Source: Bradyrhizobium sp. CB1717 (lineage in GTDB: Bacteria; Pseudomonadota; Alphaproteobacteria; Rhizobiales; Xanthobacteraceae). From it: DNA of 64,000 nt. Under the pieces are notes generated by a model. It was not told where the DNA came from, ran no database searches, and saw only the letters and a program-made list of their open reading frames with translations. Positions 8,256 through 18,861 of the stretch are shown here, one piece after another. The stretch is from positions 3,224,001 to 3,288,000 of the forward strand of contig NZ_CP121666.1 in NCBI RefSeq assembly GCF_029714325.1. The letters run 5' to 3'. Position numbers and translations under genes: made by a program. Each line of letters opens with the position of its first letter. Position 1 is the stretch's first letter.

Positions 8256-8978
8256 CTATAGCAGCGACCGAAGCTTCAGGGCATCGCTCGGTGCCGCGCT
8301 TTTCTGGTCGTTGTCGAAATAGACATAGACGTCGCAGCCCTGGCGCTTCCATGACTTGATGCGCTTGGCCCATTCGGCAAGCACCGGCCGACGGTAGTGG
8401 CCGTAATAGCGTCCGCTCGGCCCGTGCCCGCGTACGTAGACGAAATCCGCTGTCCGTCGCCACGGCGCCGGTGCGTCGTGATGGTCCGACAGGCAAAGCG
8501 AGATGTTCTCGTCGGCAAGCATTCGCAGGATGCGAGGCTGGTACCAGCTCGGATGCCGAAACTCGAAGCTGTAGCGGCGCTTGCTGGAGAGCAGCTTGAA
8601 GAAAGAGGCAAGGCGGTCGGCGTTTGCTTCGAACTGGGGCGGAAGTTGAAACAGGATCGGTCCCGCAGCCGGACCGAGCAAGGAGATACGATCCTCCAGC
8701 AGCGCTAGGCTGTTCCTGGAGTTGTCGGACAGGCGTTTCCAGTGCGTGATGAACTTGGAGGCCTTCCACGCGAATACGAAATCTCCGTCGACCTGAGATC
8801 GCCAGGTCTTGACGGCTTCTGGCGTTGGCGTGCGATAGAAGACGCCGTTGAGCTCGGTCGTGTGGAATTGACCGGCGTAATAGCTGAGTTGCTGCTTCAG
8901 GGGTAAATCGCTTGGAAAGAATGGGCCTCGCCACGAGGCGTAGTGCCAGCCCGAAGTTCCGATATGTACGCGAGCCAT
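8256..8978 (-). CDS. DUF72 family protein (YecE-like)
   Basis: A 240-residue DUF72 protein starting MARVHIGTSGWHYASWRGPF. Other family marks are FHTTELNGVFYRTPTPEAVK, DFVFAWKASKFITHWKRL, GPILFQLPPQF, SFEFRHPSWYQP and the C-terminal VYVYFDNDQKSAAPSDALKL. The fold is a TIM-barrel related to endonuclease IV/xylose isomerase, but no activity is firmly known for the family. An open frame extends 141 codons upstream, but the conserved start fits ATG at 8978. Its coding end is separated from the cysteine hydrolase stop by only 21 bases. Confidence 0.88.
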   Translation of the reverse strand: MARVHIGTSGWHYASWRGPFFPSDLPLKQQLSYYAGQFHTTELNGVFYRTPTPEAVKTWRSQVDGDFVFAWKASKFITHWKRLSDNSRNSLALLEDRISLLGPAAGPILFQLPPQFEANADRLASFFKLLSSKRRYSFEFRHPSWYQPRILRMLADENISLCLSDHHDAPAPWRRTADFVYVRGHGPSGRYYGHYRRPVLAEWAKRIKSWKRQGCDVYVYFDNDQKSAAPSDALKLRSLL

Positions 8979-9125
8979 CTGTCGCCACGCTCCCTCGTCG
9001 GCAAACGTCCCGGCGCTGGATATGTTGCGTCCAAGGGGCGCTTTTCGCTTCGGCCCTCGCGCCTTAGGAACCGCATGCGACGCTCTCTGGTTGATCGGAT
9101 CGCACCGATATCCAGAGGAGACAGC

Positions 9126-10202
9126 ATGACGGATCCGGACATTCGCAAGGGGATGCCGCCGGTCAAACTGCCGCGCGAGGAGTTTGAACGCCGCTACAGG
9201 GACCAGTTCGTTGATCCCTCGTTTGCGCCCCTGCAGCATGAGCTGGATGCTGTGATCGGGGCGGCCTGGGATGCCTACAGTCATTCGCGCAAAGCCCCGA
9301 TGACCCGAAAGGCAGGACCGGGCTTCTCCGATCCGGATTACGATCTCGCGGTCGACTGGCTGAATGCCCGGTCCGCGGTCCTCGAGGCGCAGCGGCGGCA
9401 TGATGACGCCCTTGCGCCTCTCCGCGTCCTCATCATCAACGGGTCAGCCCGAAGCGAGCACACCTGTCCCGGCGAGATGTCCAAAACCTGGCGCATGGTC
9501 AAGATGGCTGAGCCCGTCTTCATCGAGATGGGCTTTACCGTGGATATCCTCGATCTCTCCCGCCTGACCTCGGAATTCGGCAAGAACATCCATCCCTGCA
9601 AAGCCTGCGTGTCCACCGCCATGCCGCTCTGCCACTGGCCTTGCAGCTGCTATCCGAACTACGCGCTGGGCCAGACCAGTGACTGGATGAACGAGATCTA
9701 TCCGCTCTGGGTCGCTGCCCACGGCATCCTGATCGTGACGCCCGTGAACTGGTACCATGTCCCGGCCGGACTCAAGGCGATGATGGACCGGCTCGTGTGC
9801 GCCGATGGCGGAAATCCCGATCCGACGTCGACGCACGGCAAGAAGGCGGATGAGGCCAAGGCGATCGAGCTGAAAGGCTGGCCCTATCCGCGTCATCTCG
9901 CCGGCCGCCATTTTGGCCTCGTGGTCCACGGCGACAGTGTCGGCACCGAGGGGGTGCGCAGAACCCTGTCTGACTGGCTGACCGACATGCACCTGATCTC
10001 GGCGGGTCGCTTCGGCGAGCTCGACGGCTACGTCGGTTACATGGAGACATATGCCACGTCGCATCGGGAGCTGGACGAAGACCGCGAATTTCAGCACGAG
10101 GTTCTGAACGTGGCACGCGCGCTGGGAAATGCGATCCGGCTTGCGAGGGGCGGCCGGTTGGATGAACCGGGTGCAGGATTGGAAGAGCCCAACCCGAAGT
10201 GA
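9126..10202 (+). CDS. Flavodoxin-fold NAD(P)H-dependent oxidoreductase
   Basis: A 358-residue protein starting at ATG 9126 after CAGAGGAGACAGC. The first 95 or so residues form a helical extension (FERRYRDQFVDPSFAPLQHE). The flavodoxin-like fold starts at LRVLIINGSARSEHTCPG (FMN phosphate loop), continues with WVAAHGILIVTPVNWYHVPA (near 200) and ends with GRHFGLVVHGDSVGTEGVRR. A Cys-rich insertion contains Cys158, 161, 169, 173 and 175 (HPCKACVSTAMPLCHWPCSC). The family reduces quinones, azo compounds or flavins. The Cys cluster could bind metal or an iron-sulfur centre; that is inference. Confidence 0.8.
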   Translation: MTDPDIRKGMPPVKLPREEFERRYRDQFVDPSFAPLQHELDAVIGAAWDAYSHSRKAPMTRKAGPGFSDPDYDLAVDWLNARSAVLEAQRRHDDALAPLRVLIINGSARSEHTCPGEMSKTWRMVKMAEPVFIEMGFTVDILDLSRLTSEFGKNIHPCKACVSTAMPLCHWPCSCYPNYALGQTSDWMNEIYPLWVAAHGILIVTPVNWYHVPAGLKAMMDRLVCADGGNPDPTSTHGKKADEAKAIELKGWPYPRHLAGRHFGLVVHGDSVGTEGVRRTLSDWLTDMHLISAGRFGELDGYVGYMETYATSHRELDEDREFQHEVLNVARALGNAIRLARGGRLDEPGAGLEEPNPK

Positions 10203-10219
10203 CGCGTGGGCGTTCGGCG

Positions 10220-11254
10220 CTAACTCTGTTCATCGAGCGCGGAAATCACGCCGTCGATGAGATTGCACGCCAGCAAATGGTCGCTCGTGGGCGCGGCGGT
10301 CCGCTGGATCTCGATCAAGGATGCATCGATGCGCCTGATCCGTTCGCGCATGTCGCGGGCGAGCTGGATGGCGACGTCCTCCTCGATCGCCTGAAAACGG
10401 ACGCGTTCGCCGGGGCGGAGCTGAGCAAGCCGCGGCAGGTCCGCCGAGATCACGGTTGCGATCTTTGGATATCCCCCGGTGGTCTGGCGATCGGCGAGCA
10501 GGATGATCGGCTGACCATTTCCGGGAATCTGGATGCTGCCGAACACCGTTCCGTCGGAGACGATACCCACTGCGCCCGCATGCTGAACCCGCGGTCCTTC
10601 GAGCCGGCATCCCATGCGATCGGACAGCGGCGTGACGGTGTAGTCGGAGGCGAAGAACGTCGCGATGCCCTCGGCGCTGAAAGCATCGTCCTGCGGGCCG
10701 AGGAGGACGCGAATAGCGCCTTGCGCGCGGTGGCGATGCGCCGGGGACACCATCAGATGTGGCCGGGCCGGCACTCCGGGAGCTGCCAGCGGCAATCGAT
10801 CGCCCGCACGCAGCGGACCACCGTCGAGCCCGCCGAGCTGGCTGCGCGAATGCGTCGAGACGCTGCCGAGCATCGGCGCGACCTGAAATCCGCCGGAGAC
10901 GGCGAGTACCGCGCGTGCGCCATCCCGTGCAGTCCCGATCGAGAGGCGGTGGCCTGCCTTCAGATCGTGTGTTTCGTGCGAAGAAACCGGCCGGCCGTCG
11001 ATCGCGATAGCGAAGTCCGCGCCTGCAAGCGCGAAGCGGATATCGGCGCCGCCGCAGCTGAGCGTGGGCCCCGCGAGGGTGATTTCGAGAGCGGCCGTCT
11101 CAAGCTTGTTGCCGACCAGCGCATTGGCGGTGGCGAGCGCCATCGGATCCATCACGCCCGACGCAGAGATGCCAAAGCGCTGGAAGCCGCGGCGGCCAAG
11201 ATCCTGGAGGGTCGTTGCGAGACCGGGCTCGACGATTTCGAGATCAACAGACAT
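10220..11254 (-). CDS. pxpC: 5-oxoprolinase subunit C (biotin-dependent carboxyltransferase family)
   Basis: A 344-residue AHS2/KipA-type protein: IVEPGLATTLQDLGRRGFQRFGISASGVMDPMA at the start, ALEITLAGPTLSCGG, then PMLGSVSTHSRSQLGG and the C-terminal SIQIPGNGQPIILLADRQTTGGYPKIATVI. PxpC works with PxpB and PxpA to hydrolyse 5-oxoproline to glutamate with ATP. It follows pxpB by 8 bases on the same strand. Length is normal for the subunit; related proteins are also the C-terminal half of urea amidolyases. Confidence 0.9.
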   Translation of the reverse strand: MSVDLEIVEPGLATTLQDLGRRGFQRFGISASGVMDPMALATANALVGNKLETAALEITLAGPTLSCGGADIRFALAGADFAIAIDGRPVSSHETHDLKAGHRLSIGTARDGARAVLAVSGGFQVAPMLGSVSTHSRSQLGGLDGGPLRAGDRLPLAAPGVPARPHLMVSPAHRHRAQGAIRVLLGPQDDAFSAEGIATFFASDYTVTPLSDRMGCRLEGPRVQHAGAVGIVSDGTVFGSIQIPGNGQPIILLADRQTTGGYPKIATVISADLPRLAQLRPGERVRFQAIEEDVAIQLARDMRERIRRIDASLIEIQRTAAPTSDHLLACNLIDGVISALDEQS

Positions 11255-11262
11255 TGCGCCGC

Positions 11263-12051
11263 TCAGACCTGCAACTCTTCTCTCTCGGCGATGATCGCGC
11301 CCGCTTCGGCCGCGCGCTCCAGCGCGGCAAATTCGGTGGCAGCGATGGGGTGAAACCGCAGCAGGTCGCCGGCGCGGAACAGGAAGGGTTCGTGCGTGCG
11401 TCGCGGGTCATAGGAGCGTACCGGCGTGCGTCCGAGCATGTGCCAGCCGCTGGGCGCGGCGAGCGGCGGCGCAACTGCGGCCTGTTGGCCTCCGACGGAA
11501 ACGCTGCACGGCGGCGTCACGAGCCGAGGTTCCGGGCGCCGGTCGACGTGAAGTGCGGGATCGAGCCCGCCGAGATAGGCAAATCCCGGCATGAAGCCGA
11601 TCATGTAGACACGGTATTCTGATGCGCTGTGCCGCGCCACGATCTCGTCCGTGGTCGTGTCGAGCCGCCGCGCGAGCCAGTCGAGGTCCATCCCGTTGTC
11701 GCCGCCATAAGCGACGGGAACGGTCCAGCGGCGGCGGACCTGTCCTTTCGGGGCGACCGGCGGCCACAGCGCCATGATCTCTGCTTCGATGTCGCGCCGT
11801 GACAGCATGACCGGATCGAAGCAGACCAGCAGCGTGCGGTAGGTCGGCACGATCTCGACGATGCCGGGCAGCGCACGCTCGGTCAGCGCGCGGTCGAGAT
11901 CGACGACCCGCGCATTGACATCGGCGTCGATGCCGTCGCCGACTTCGACTGTCAATGCGGTATCACCCGATCGGCGGAAGCGCGGCACCGCGTAGAGTGC
12001 ATCATTGACCGTGCTCATTGAGGCCTTGGTGAGGTCGTTGGACGTAGGCAT
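11263..12051 (-). CDS. pxpB: 5-oxoprolinase subunit B (KipI family)
   Basis: A 262-residue AHS1/KipI-type protein with FRRSGDTALTVEVGDGID near the N-terminus, VEIVPTYRTLLVCFDP, the signature YMIGFMPGFAYLGGLDPAL and the end segment GWHMLGRTPVRSYDPRR. It is the partner of PxpC, encoded 8 bases downstream. The first Met (12051) is used here; a Met 11 codons in (MSTVNDALYA) is an alternative. Together with the divergent pxpA this makes a complete oxoprolinase set. Confidence 0.9.
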   Translation of the reverse strand: MPTSNDLTKASMSTVNDALYAVPRFRRSGDTALTVEVGDGIDADVNARVVDLDRALTERALPGIVEIVPTYRTLLVCFDPVMLSRRDIEAEIMALWPPVAPKGQVRRRWTVPVAYGGDNGMDLDWLARRLDTTTDEIVARHSASEYRVYMIGFMPGFAYLGGLDPALHVDRRPEPRLVTPPCSVSVGGQQAAVAPPLAAPSGWHMLGRTPVRSYDPRRTHEPFLFRAGDLLRFHPIAATEFAALERAAEAGAIIAEREELQV

Positions 12052-12158
12052 GTTCCTCGAAAAACGTCACCGCCCCATGCAAGGGGCGGGCCGAATTTAT
12101 CGTGACGCACACCGCGTATCATGGGTATATCCAATCTGCACGCCAAATGAGGACGACG

Positions 12159-12935
12159 ATGACTCTGATCGATATGAACTGCGACATGGGCGAAGGTTTC
12201 GGCGTCTATACCCTCGGCGATGACGCCGAGATGCTGCGGACCGTCACTTCCGCCAACATCGCCTGCGGCTTTCATGCCGGCGATCCGCTCGTCATGCATC
12301 GCACCCTGAGCGAGGCGAAGGCCAACGGCGTGCAGGCCGGTGCGCATCCCGGCTTCCTCGATCTCTGGGGGTTTGGCCGCAGGCCCATCCAGGGCGAACG
12401 CCCCGCCGACATCGAGAAGATCGTGCTCTACCAGGTGGGCGCGCTGATGGCGCTGGCGTCCGACGCCGGTCACCCCGTCCGCCACGTCAAGACCCACGGC
12501 GCGCTCGGCAACATCGCCGCGGAGGATCGCGACCTCGCCGAAGCCGTGGCGCGTGCGATCCGCACCATCGACCGCAACCTGATCTTCGTGGTGATGCCCG
12601 GCCAGGAGACGGAACGGGCCGGCGAGAAATTCGGCCTGCCGCTGGCGCGCGAGATCTATGCCGATCGCGCCTATGCCGACAATGGCAATCTGGTGTCGCG
12701 CCGCCTCGCCGGATCCGTCATTCACGATGCCGAGGTCGCGTCCGAACGGGTCATTCGCATGATCGAGGATCGCGCGATCACGTGCCTGTCGGGAGCGCAG
12801 CTGCCGACCCGCATCGACAGCGTCTGTGTCCACGGTGATACGCCTGGCGCGGTCGCGATGGCGCAGCGCCTGAAGGCGCGCCTTGCCGCAGCGGGCGTCA
12901 CGCTGGCACCGATGGCTGAGGTTATCGGCGCTTGA
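12159..12935 (+). CDS. pxpA: 5-oxoprolinase subunit A (LamB/YcsF family)
   Basis: A 258-residue LamB/YcsF protein, recognised by LIDMNCDMGEGFGVY at the start, SANIACGFHAGDPLVMHRTL, GVQAGAHPGFLDLWGFGRR, VKTHGALGNIAAEDRDLA and ICVHGDTPGA-like DSVCVHGDTPGAVAMA at the end. ATG 12159 is 12 bases after an in-frame ATG at 12147 whose sequence ATGAGGA can serve as ribosome site. PxpA carries the 5-oxoproline ring-opening function of the PxpABC complex. It is divergent from pxpBC with 107 bases between, rather than in one operon as in many bacteria. Confidence 0.92.
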   Translation: MTLIDMNCDMGEGFGVYTLGDDAEMLRTVTSANIACGFHAGDPLVMHRTLSEAKANGVQAGAHPGFLDLWGFGRRPIQGERPADIEKIVLYQVGALMALASDAGHPVRHVKTHGALGNIAAEDRDLAEAVARAIRTIDRNLIFVVMPGQETERAGEKFGLPLAREIYADRAYADNGNLVSRRLAGSVIHDAEVASERVIRMIEDRAITCLSGAQLPTRIDSVCVHGDTPGAVAMAQRLKARLAAAGVTLAPMAEVIGA

Positions 12936-12971
12936 GGCGCCCTTCGTCTGGCCTCCGCCCGGGGGACAGGC

Positions 12972-14369
12972 TTAGACGTGGATGGCGTGGCCGAGTGCCT
13001 TGAAGGCGGCTTCCTGGATTGCTTCGCCCAGCGTGGGATGCGCGTGGATCGTGCCGGCGATGTCCTGCAAGACCGCGCCCATCTCGATTGCCAGGCTAAA
13101 CGCGGCAGACAGCTCCGAGACGCCCTGTCCAACGGCCTGGATACCGAGGACGCGTTGATTGTCGGCCCTAGCGACGACGCGCACAAAGCCGGGCTCGCCA
13201 TGGCGCGTCATCGCGCGGCCATTGGCTGCAAACGGAAACTGACCAAGCTTGATGTCGATGCCTGCTCGGCGAGCCTCTTCCGGTGACAAGCCCGCGGAGA
13301 CGATCTCGGGATCGGTGAAGCAGATCGCCGGGATGCACTGCTTGTCCCATGCGCGCGGCATGCCGGCGGCGATTTCCGCCACCATCTCGCCCTGCGCCAT
13401 GGCGCGATGGGCCAGCATCGGCTCTCCCGTGACATCGCCGATCGCATAGATGCCGCGCATCGAGGTCTCGCAATGCTGGCCGATCCGGATGAAGCGGCCG
13501 TCCATGTCGAGGACGAGTTGCTCCAGTCCCAACGTGGCGGTAACCGGCGCGCGGCCGACCGTGACGAGAATCTTGTCAGCCGCCATGCTGCGCTCCCGGC
13601 CATCGGCCGTCTCGATGCGCAATCCCTCGCCCTGGGCGGTCAGGCCGAGCGCCCGGGCGCCGGTCAGCACCTCGACGCCGAGCGCGGCCAAGCGTCTCGT
13701 GATCGGAGCGGTCAATTCGGCATCGTAGAGCGGCAGGATGTTGTCCTGCGCCTCCACCACGGACACCTTGCTCCCCAGCTTGGCGAAAGCGGTCCCGAGC
13801 TCGAGCCCGATATAGCCGCCGCCGACGACCACAAGGGATTTCGGCACTTCTGCGAGCGAGAGAGCACCGGTCGAGGAGATGACCCCGCCGCCGAACGGCA
13901 GGGACGGCAACTCGACGGGCGCCGAGCCGGTCGCGATCACAACCGTCTCGGCCTTGATCGTCTTCGGGCCGGTCTCGGTCTCGACAATGATCGTCTTGCC
14001 GTCGCGGAAGCGTGCATGGCCCTGCACGATCTTGACCTTGGCCTTGCGGAGCAGCGCAGCGACGCCGTTGTTCAGCCGCTGGACGATACCGTCCTTCCAG
14101 GCGATCGCCTGCCTGAAGTCCAGCGCAGGATTCGCCGCTGTCAGGCCGAACGGCGTCTTGCCGTGCGCGGCCTCGGTCAGCTTCTCGAATTCCTCGGCGA
14201 CGTGAATCATCGCCTTCGAGGGAATGCAGCCGACGTTCAGGCAGCTTCCACCCAGCTTGCCGCGTTCGACGAGGACGGTGTCGAGGCCGAGCTGGCCGGC
14301 GCGGATCGCGCAGACATAGCCGCCGGGGCCGCCACCGATAACGACGAGCTGACAGGTGATCTCGGTCAT
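12972..14369 (-). CDS. lpdA: Dihydrolipoyl dehydrogenase (E3)
   Basis: A 465-residue flavoprotein disulfide reductase. Visible are the FAD fold VVIGGGPGGYVCAIRAGQLG, the redox pair Cys43/Cys48 in GGSCLNVGCIPSKAMI, the NAD fold VVVGGGYIGLELGTAFAKLG, the second FAD motif YAIGDVTGEPMLAHRAMAQG and the C-terminal His-Glu dyad region HAHPTLGEAIQEAA. E3 reoxidises dihydrolipoamide on E2 with NAD+. It is the last gene of the branched-chain 2-oxoacid dehydrogenase operon, 13 bases after the E2 gene, so it is a dedicated E3. Confidence 0.95.
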   Translation of the reverse strand: MTEITCQLVVIGGGPGGYVCAIRAGQLGLDTVLVERGKLGGSCLNVGCIPSKAMIHVAEEFEKLTEAAHGKTPFGLTAANPALDFRQAIAWKDGIVQRLNNGVAALLRKAKVKIVQGHARFRDGKTIIVETETGPKTIKAETVVIATGSAPVELPSLPFGGGVISSTGALSLAEVPKSLVVVGGGYIGLELGTAFAKLGSKVSVVEAQDNILPLYDAELTAPITRRLAALGVEVLTGARALGLTAQGEGLRIETADGRERSMAADKILVTVGRAPVTATLGLEQLVLDMDGRFIRIGQHCETSMRGIYAIGDVTGEPMLAHRAMAQGEMVAEIAAGMPRAWDKQCIPAICFTDPEIVSAGLSPEEARRAGIDIKLGQFPFAANGRAMTRHGEPGFVRVVARADNQRVLGIQAVGQGVSELSAAFSLAIEMGAVLQDIAGTIHAHPTLGEAIQEAAFKALGHAIHV

Positions 14370-14382
14370 TGCTTCTACCGCC

Positions 14383-15666
14383 TCAGTGATCGACGAAGAT
14401 CGTCGCCGGGTTCTCCAGCAGCTCCTTGAGCCGCTGCACGAAGACGGCCGCGTCCCATCCGTCGATGACGCGGTGATCGAAGCTGGAGGAGAGGTTCATC
14501 ATCTTGCATGGCACGAACTGGGTGCCGTCCCAGACCGGACGCACCGCGATCTTGTTGACGCCGACAATGGCGACCTCGGGATGGTTGATCACGGGCGTGG
14601 TCGCAAGGCCGCCGAGCGCGCCGAGCGAGGTGATGGTGATGGTCGAGCCGGTCAACTCCTCGCGCGTCGCGGTGCCCTCGCGGGCGCGCTGCGCGAGACG
14701 GTTCAGCTCGACGCTGCAGTCCCGAAGGTCGCGCGCCTCCACATGCTTCACCACGGGAACGACGAGGCCCGACGGCGTCTGGGTCGCGATGCCGATATGG
14801 ATGCCGGCATGCTGATGCACGATGCCGGCCTCGTCGTCGTAGAGCGCGTTGAGCGCGGGCTGCTCGGCAAGCGCCTTGGCCATGGCGCGCATCAGGAACG
14901 GCAGCAGCGTGAGCTTGGGATGCTCCGGCGCAGGCTTCCTGTTCAGCGACGCGCGAAAATCCTCCAGCGGCGAGACGTTCACTTCCTCGATGATGGTGAT
15001 GTGCGGGATGCGCGACTTCGACAGCGCCATCTTCTCGGCAATGCGGCGGCGCAGGCCCACCACCTTGACGTCGGTGACGGCGGTCTTCGGGCTCATGCCG
15101 CGACCGTGGAGCGGCGCCGGTCCACGCGACAGGAAGGCGTCGATGTCCTCATGGGTGATGCGTCCGGCGGGGCCGCTGCCGTGGACCTGGCGCAGGTCGA
15201 TGCCGGCTTCGCGCGCCTTGAGGCGTATCGCAGGCGAGGCCGTCGGCTTCTCGCCCGGCGCGCGGCGGACCGCAGATGTCGTTGCCGGCCGGGCCTCGAT
15301 CGCCGCGGAGTGAACGCGGGCGGCGGGCGCCGGCTCGGCAACCGGGGCTTCGGCTTTCGTCGCGGCCGATGGCGTCGCGGCGTCTTTCGTCGGCGCCTCG
15401 TCCGCCGGCTCCGAGGCGTCGTCGCCGGGTACCTTGAGCTTCACGAGCGTCGAGCCGATCGCGACCGCTTCACCGATCTGGGCGCCGACCCAGCTGACCT
15501 CGCCTGCGAGCGGCGAGGGAATTTCGACCGAAGCCTTGTCGGTCATCACGGTGGCGAGCAGGTCGTCCTCGCGGACGAGATCGCCCACCTTGACGTGCCA
15601 TTCGACCAGCTCGGCTTCGGCAATGCCTTCCCCGATATCCGGAAGCTTGACGCTGCGCTCGCCCAT
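14383..15666 (-). CDS. bkdB: Branched-chain 2-oxoacid dehydrogenase E2 (lipoyl acyltransferase)
   Basis: A 427-residue E2. The N-terminal lipoyl domain carries the lipoylated Lys44 in VMTDKASVEIPSP. An Ala/Pro/Glu-rich linker follows, then the peripheral subunit-binding domain SPAIRLKAREAGIDLRQVHG...GRITHEDIDAFL, then the catalytic domain with SFDHRVIDGWDAAVFVQRL near the C-terminus. It transfers the branched-chain acyl group to CoA. The start ATG (15666) overlaps the E1beta stop as ATGA. The frame is open further upstream through the E1beta gene, but that part is an antiphase shadow. Confidence 0.94.
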   Translation of the reverse strand: MGERSVKLPDIGEGIAEAELVEWHVKVGDLVREDDLLATVMTDKASVEIPSPLAGEVSWVGAQIGEAVAIGSTLVKLKVPGDDASEPADEAPTKDAATPSAATKAEAPVAEPAPAARVHSAAIEARPATTSAVRRAPGEKPTASPAIRLKAREAGIDLRQVHGSGPAGRITHEDIDAFLSRGPAPLHGRGMSPKTAVTDVKVVGLRRRIAEKMALSKSRIPHITIIEEVNVSPLEDFRASLNRKPAPEHPKLTLLPFLMRAMAKALAEQPALNALYDDEAGIVHQHAGIHIGIATQTPSGLVVPVVKHVEARDLRDCSVELNRLAQRAREGTATREELTGSTITITSLGALGGLATTPVINHPEVAIVGVNKIAVRPVWDGTQFVPCKMMNLSSSFDHRVIDGWDAAVFVQRLKELLENPATIFVDH

Positions 15667-16682
15667 CAGCGTGCCTCCACGATGTCGCGTAGCGCCTGCC
15701 CGAGCCTGACAGGGCCGGGGAAATAGTCCCATTCCTGCGCATGCGGGTAGGGCGTGTCCCAGCCGGTGACGCGCATCACCGGCGCTTCGAGATGATAGAA
15801 ACAGTGCTCCTGCACCAGCGCCGTCAGCTCCGCGCCGAAGCCGGAGGTCAGGGTTGCTTCGTGCAGCACGATGCAGCGGCCGGTCTTGGCGACGGAAGCC
15901 GCGATCGTCTCGAGATCGAGCGGAAGCAGGGTGCGCAGGTCGATCACGTCGGCGTCGACACCGGTCTCCTCGACGGCTGCGAGGGCGACGTGAACCATGG
16001 TGCCGTAGGCAAGGATGGTGACAGCCTCGCCGGCGCGTCGCCTCACGGCCTTGCCGAGGGGCGTGGTGTAATGTCCCTCCGGCACTTCGGAGAGCTCGTG
16101 CCTGGCCCATGCGGTGACCGGTCGATCGTGATGACCGTCGAACGGGCCGTTGTAGAGCCGCTTCGGCTCCAGGAAGATGACGGGGTCCGGATCCTCGATG
16201 GCCGCGATCAGGAGGCCTTTCGCATCATAGGGATTGGACGGCACCACGGTCTTCAGTCCCGCGACATGCGTGAACAGCGCCTCGGGGCTCTGGCTGTGCG
16301 TCTGTCCACCGAAAATGCCACCGCCGGTCGGCATGCGGATGACCAGGGGGCAGGTGAAGTCGCCGGCCGAACGATAGCGCAGGCGCGCGGCCTCCGAGAC
16401 GATCTGGTCGTAAGCCGGATACATGTAGTCGGCGAACTGAAGCTCGACGCAGGGGCGCAGCCCATAGGCGGCCATGCCGATCGCGGTGCCGACGATGCCG
16501 CATTCGCTGATCGGCGCATCGAAACAGCGCGAGACACCGTACTTCTGCTGCAGGCCCTGCGTGCAGCGGAACACGCCGCCGAAAAAGCCGACGTCCTCGC
16601 CATAGACCACGACGTCGTCGTTGCGAGCCATCGAGACGTCGAGCCCCGAGCGGATTGCCTCGATCATCGTCATGCGCGGCAT
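15666..16682 (-). CDS. bkdA2: 2-oxoacid dehydrogenase E1 beta subunit
   Basis: A 338-residue transketolase-fold beta subunit: MTMIEAIRSGLDVSMARNDDVVVYGEDVGFFGG, CGIVGTAIGMAAYGLRPCVELQFADY, PLVIRMPTGGGIFGG and the C-terminal DVIDLRTLLPLDLETI. It pairs with the alpha subunit to decarboxylate 2-oxoisovalerate, 2-oxoisocaproate and 2-oxo-3-methylvalerate using thiamine diphosphate. It sits 3 bases after the E1alpha gene and overlaps E2, a tight translational unit. Confidence 0.94.
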   Translation of the reverse strand: MPRMTMIEAIRSGLDVSMARNDDVVVYGEDVGFFGGVFRCTQGLQQKYGVSRCFDAPISECGIVGTAIGMAAYGLRPCVELQFADYMYPAYDQIVSEAARLRYRSAGDFTCPLVIRMPTGGGIFGGQTHSQSPEALFTHVAGLKTVVPSNPYDAKGLLIAAIEDPDPVIFLEPKRLYNGPFDGHHDRPVTAWARHELSEVPEGHYTTPLGKAVRRRAGEAVTILAYGTMVHVALAAVEETGVDADVIDLRTLLPLDLETIAASVAKTGRCIVLHEATLTSGFGAELTALVQEHCFYHLEAPVMRVTGWDTPYPHAQEWDYFPGPVRLGQALRDIVEAR

Positions 16683-16685
16683 GGC

Positions 16686-18235
<1,550 letters not shown>

Positions 18236-18287
18236 GTCAGGTTCTCTCGCGGCACAATGATAATCCCTTCATTCGCGAAGATTTCCC

Positions 18288-18325
18288 AAAATTCCGACGG
18301 ATTCGCCAAAATTTCGGAATATTTT
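18288..18325. promoter_or_regulatory. AT-rich interrupted palindrome between bkd operon and Lrp gene
   Basis: AAAATTCCGA (18288-18297) is mirrored by TCGGAATATTTT (18314-18325) with a two-base insertion in the right arm. The stretch is markedly AT-rich compared with its surroundings and lies in the 125-base divergent region. Lrp-family regulators bind such AT-rich imperfect palindromes, so this is a reasonable site for the adjacent regulator. Confidence 0.45.
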
Positions 18326-18360
18326 CCCGTAATACGACCAAGATACAGAAGGATTATCCG

Positions 18361-18861
18361 ATGCCTGCCAAGCGCGGCCCCGTCGAGGAGCTCGATCAGC
18401 TCGATCGCCGCATTCTCTCGGCTCTGAGCGAGAACGGCCGCCTGACGACGAGCGCGCTGGCGGAGCAGGTCGGGCTCTCGAGCTCGCCATGCTGGACCAG
18501 GGTGAAGCGCCTCGAGGAAAACGGCGCGATCGAGAAATATGTCGCGGTGCTCAATCACGCCAATCTTGGCTACAACAACATTGCCTTCGTCGAGATCACG
18601 CTGGACAAGCACGACGAGAAGGTGCTCGAGCGCTTCGGCACCGCACTGTCGCGAATTCCGGAGGTGATGGAAGCCTATCTGGTGACCGGCGAATACGATT
18701 ATCTCATCAAGGTCGTGGTGCAGGACACCGATCACTACGAGCGCTTCCTGCGACAGGCGTTGTACAGGATACCGGGCATCCGGCAGTCGCGAACGACGTT
18801 CGGCCTGCGCACGCTGAAGCGCCAGATCTCGATCGATCCTTCCAAGGCCGGTCAGCCCTGA
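18361..18861 (+). CDS. bkdR: Lrp/AsnC family regulator, probable bkd activator
   Basis: A 166-residue Lrp/AsnC protein. The N-terminal helix-turn-helix is ELDQLDRRILSALSENGRLTTSALAEQVGLSSSPCW and the rest is the RAM/ACT-like effector domain with EVMEAYLVTGEYDYLIKVVV and GIRQSRTTFGLRTLKRQ. AGAAGGA precedes ATG 18361. It is divergent from the branched-chain 2-oxoacid dehydrogenase operon, the same arrangement as BkdR in other proteobacteria, which activates that operon in response to branched-chain amino acids. The gene symbol rests on this context. Confidence 0.85.
   Translation: MPAKRGPVEELDQLDRRILSALSENGRLTTSALAEQVGLSSSPCWTRVKRLEENGAIEKYVAVLNHANLGYNNIAFVEITLDKHDEKVLERFGTALSRIPEVMEAYLVTGEYDYLIKVVVQDTDHYERFLRQALYRIPGIRQSRTTFGLRTLKRQISIDPSKAGQP

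Noticed and set aside
14383..16110. Longer E2 with an N-terminal extension
   Set aside because: The extension lies in the E1beta gene in another frame; MGERSVKLPDIGEG is the conserved E2 start.
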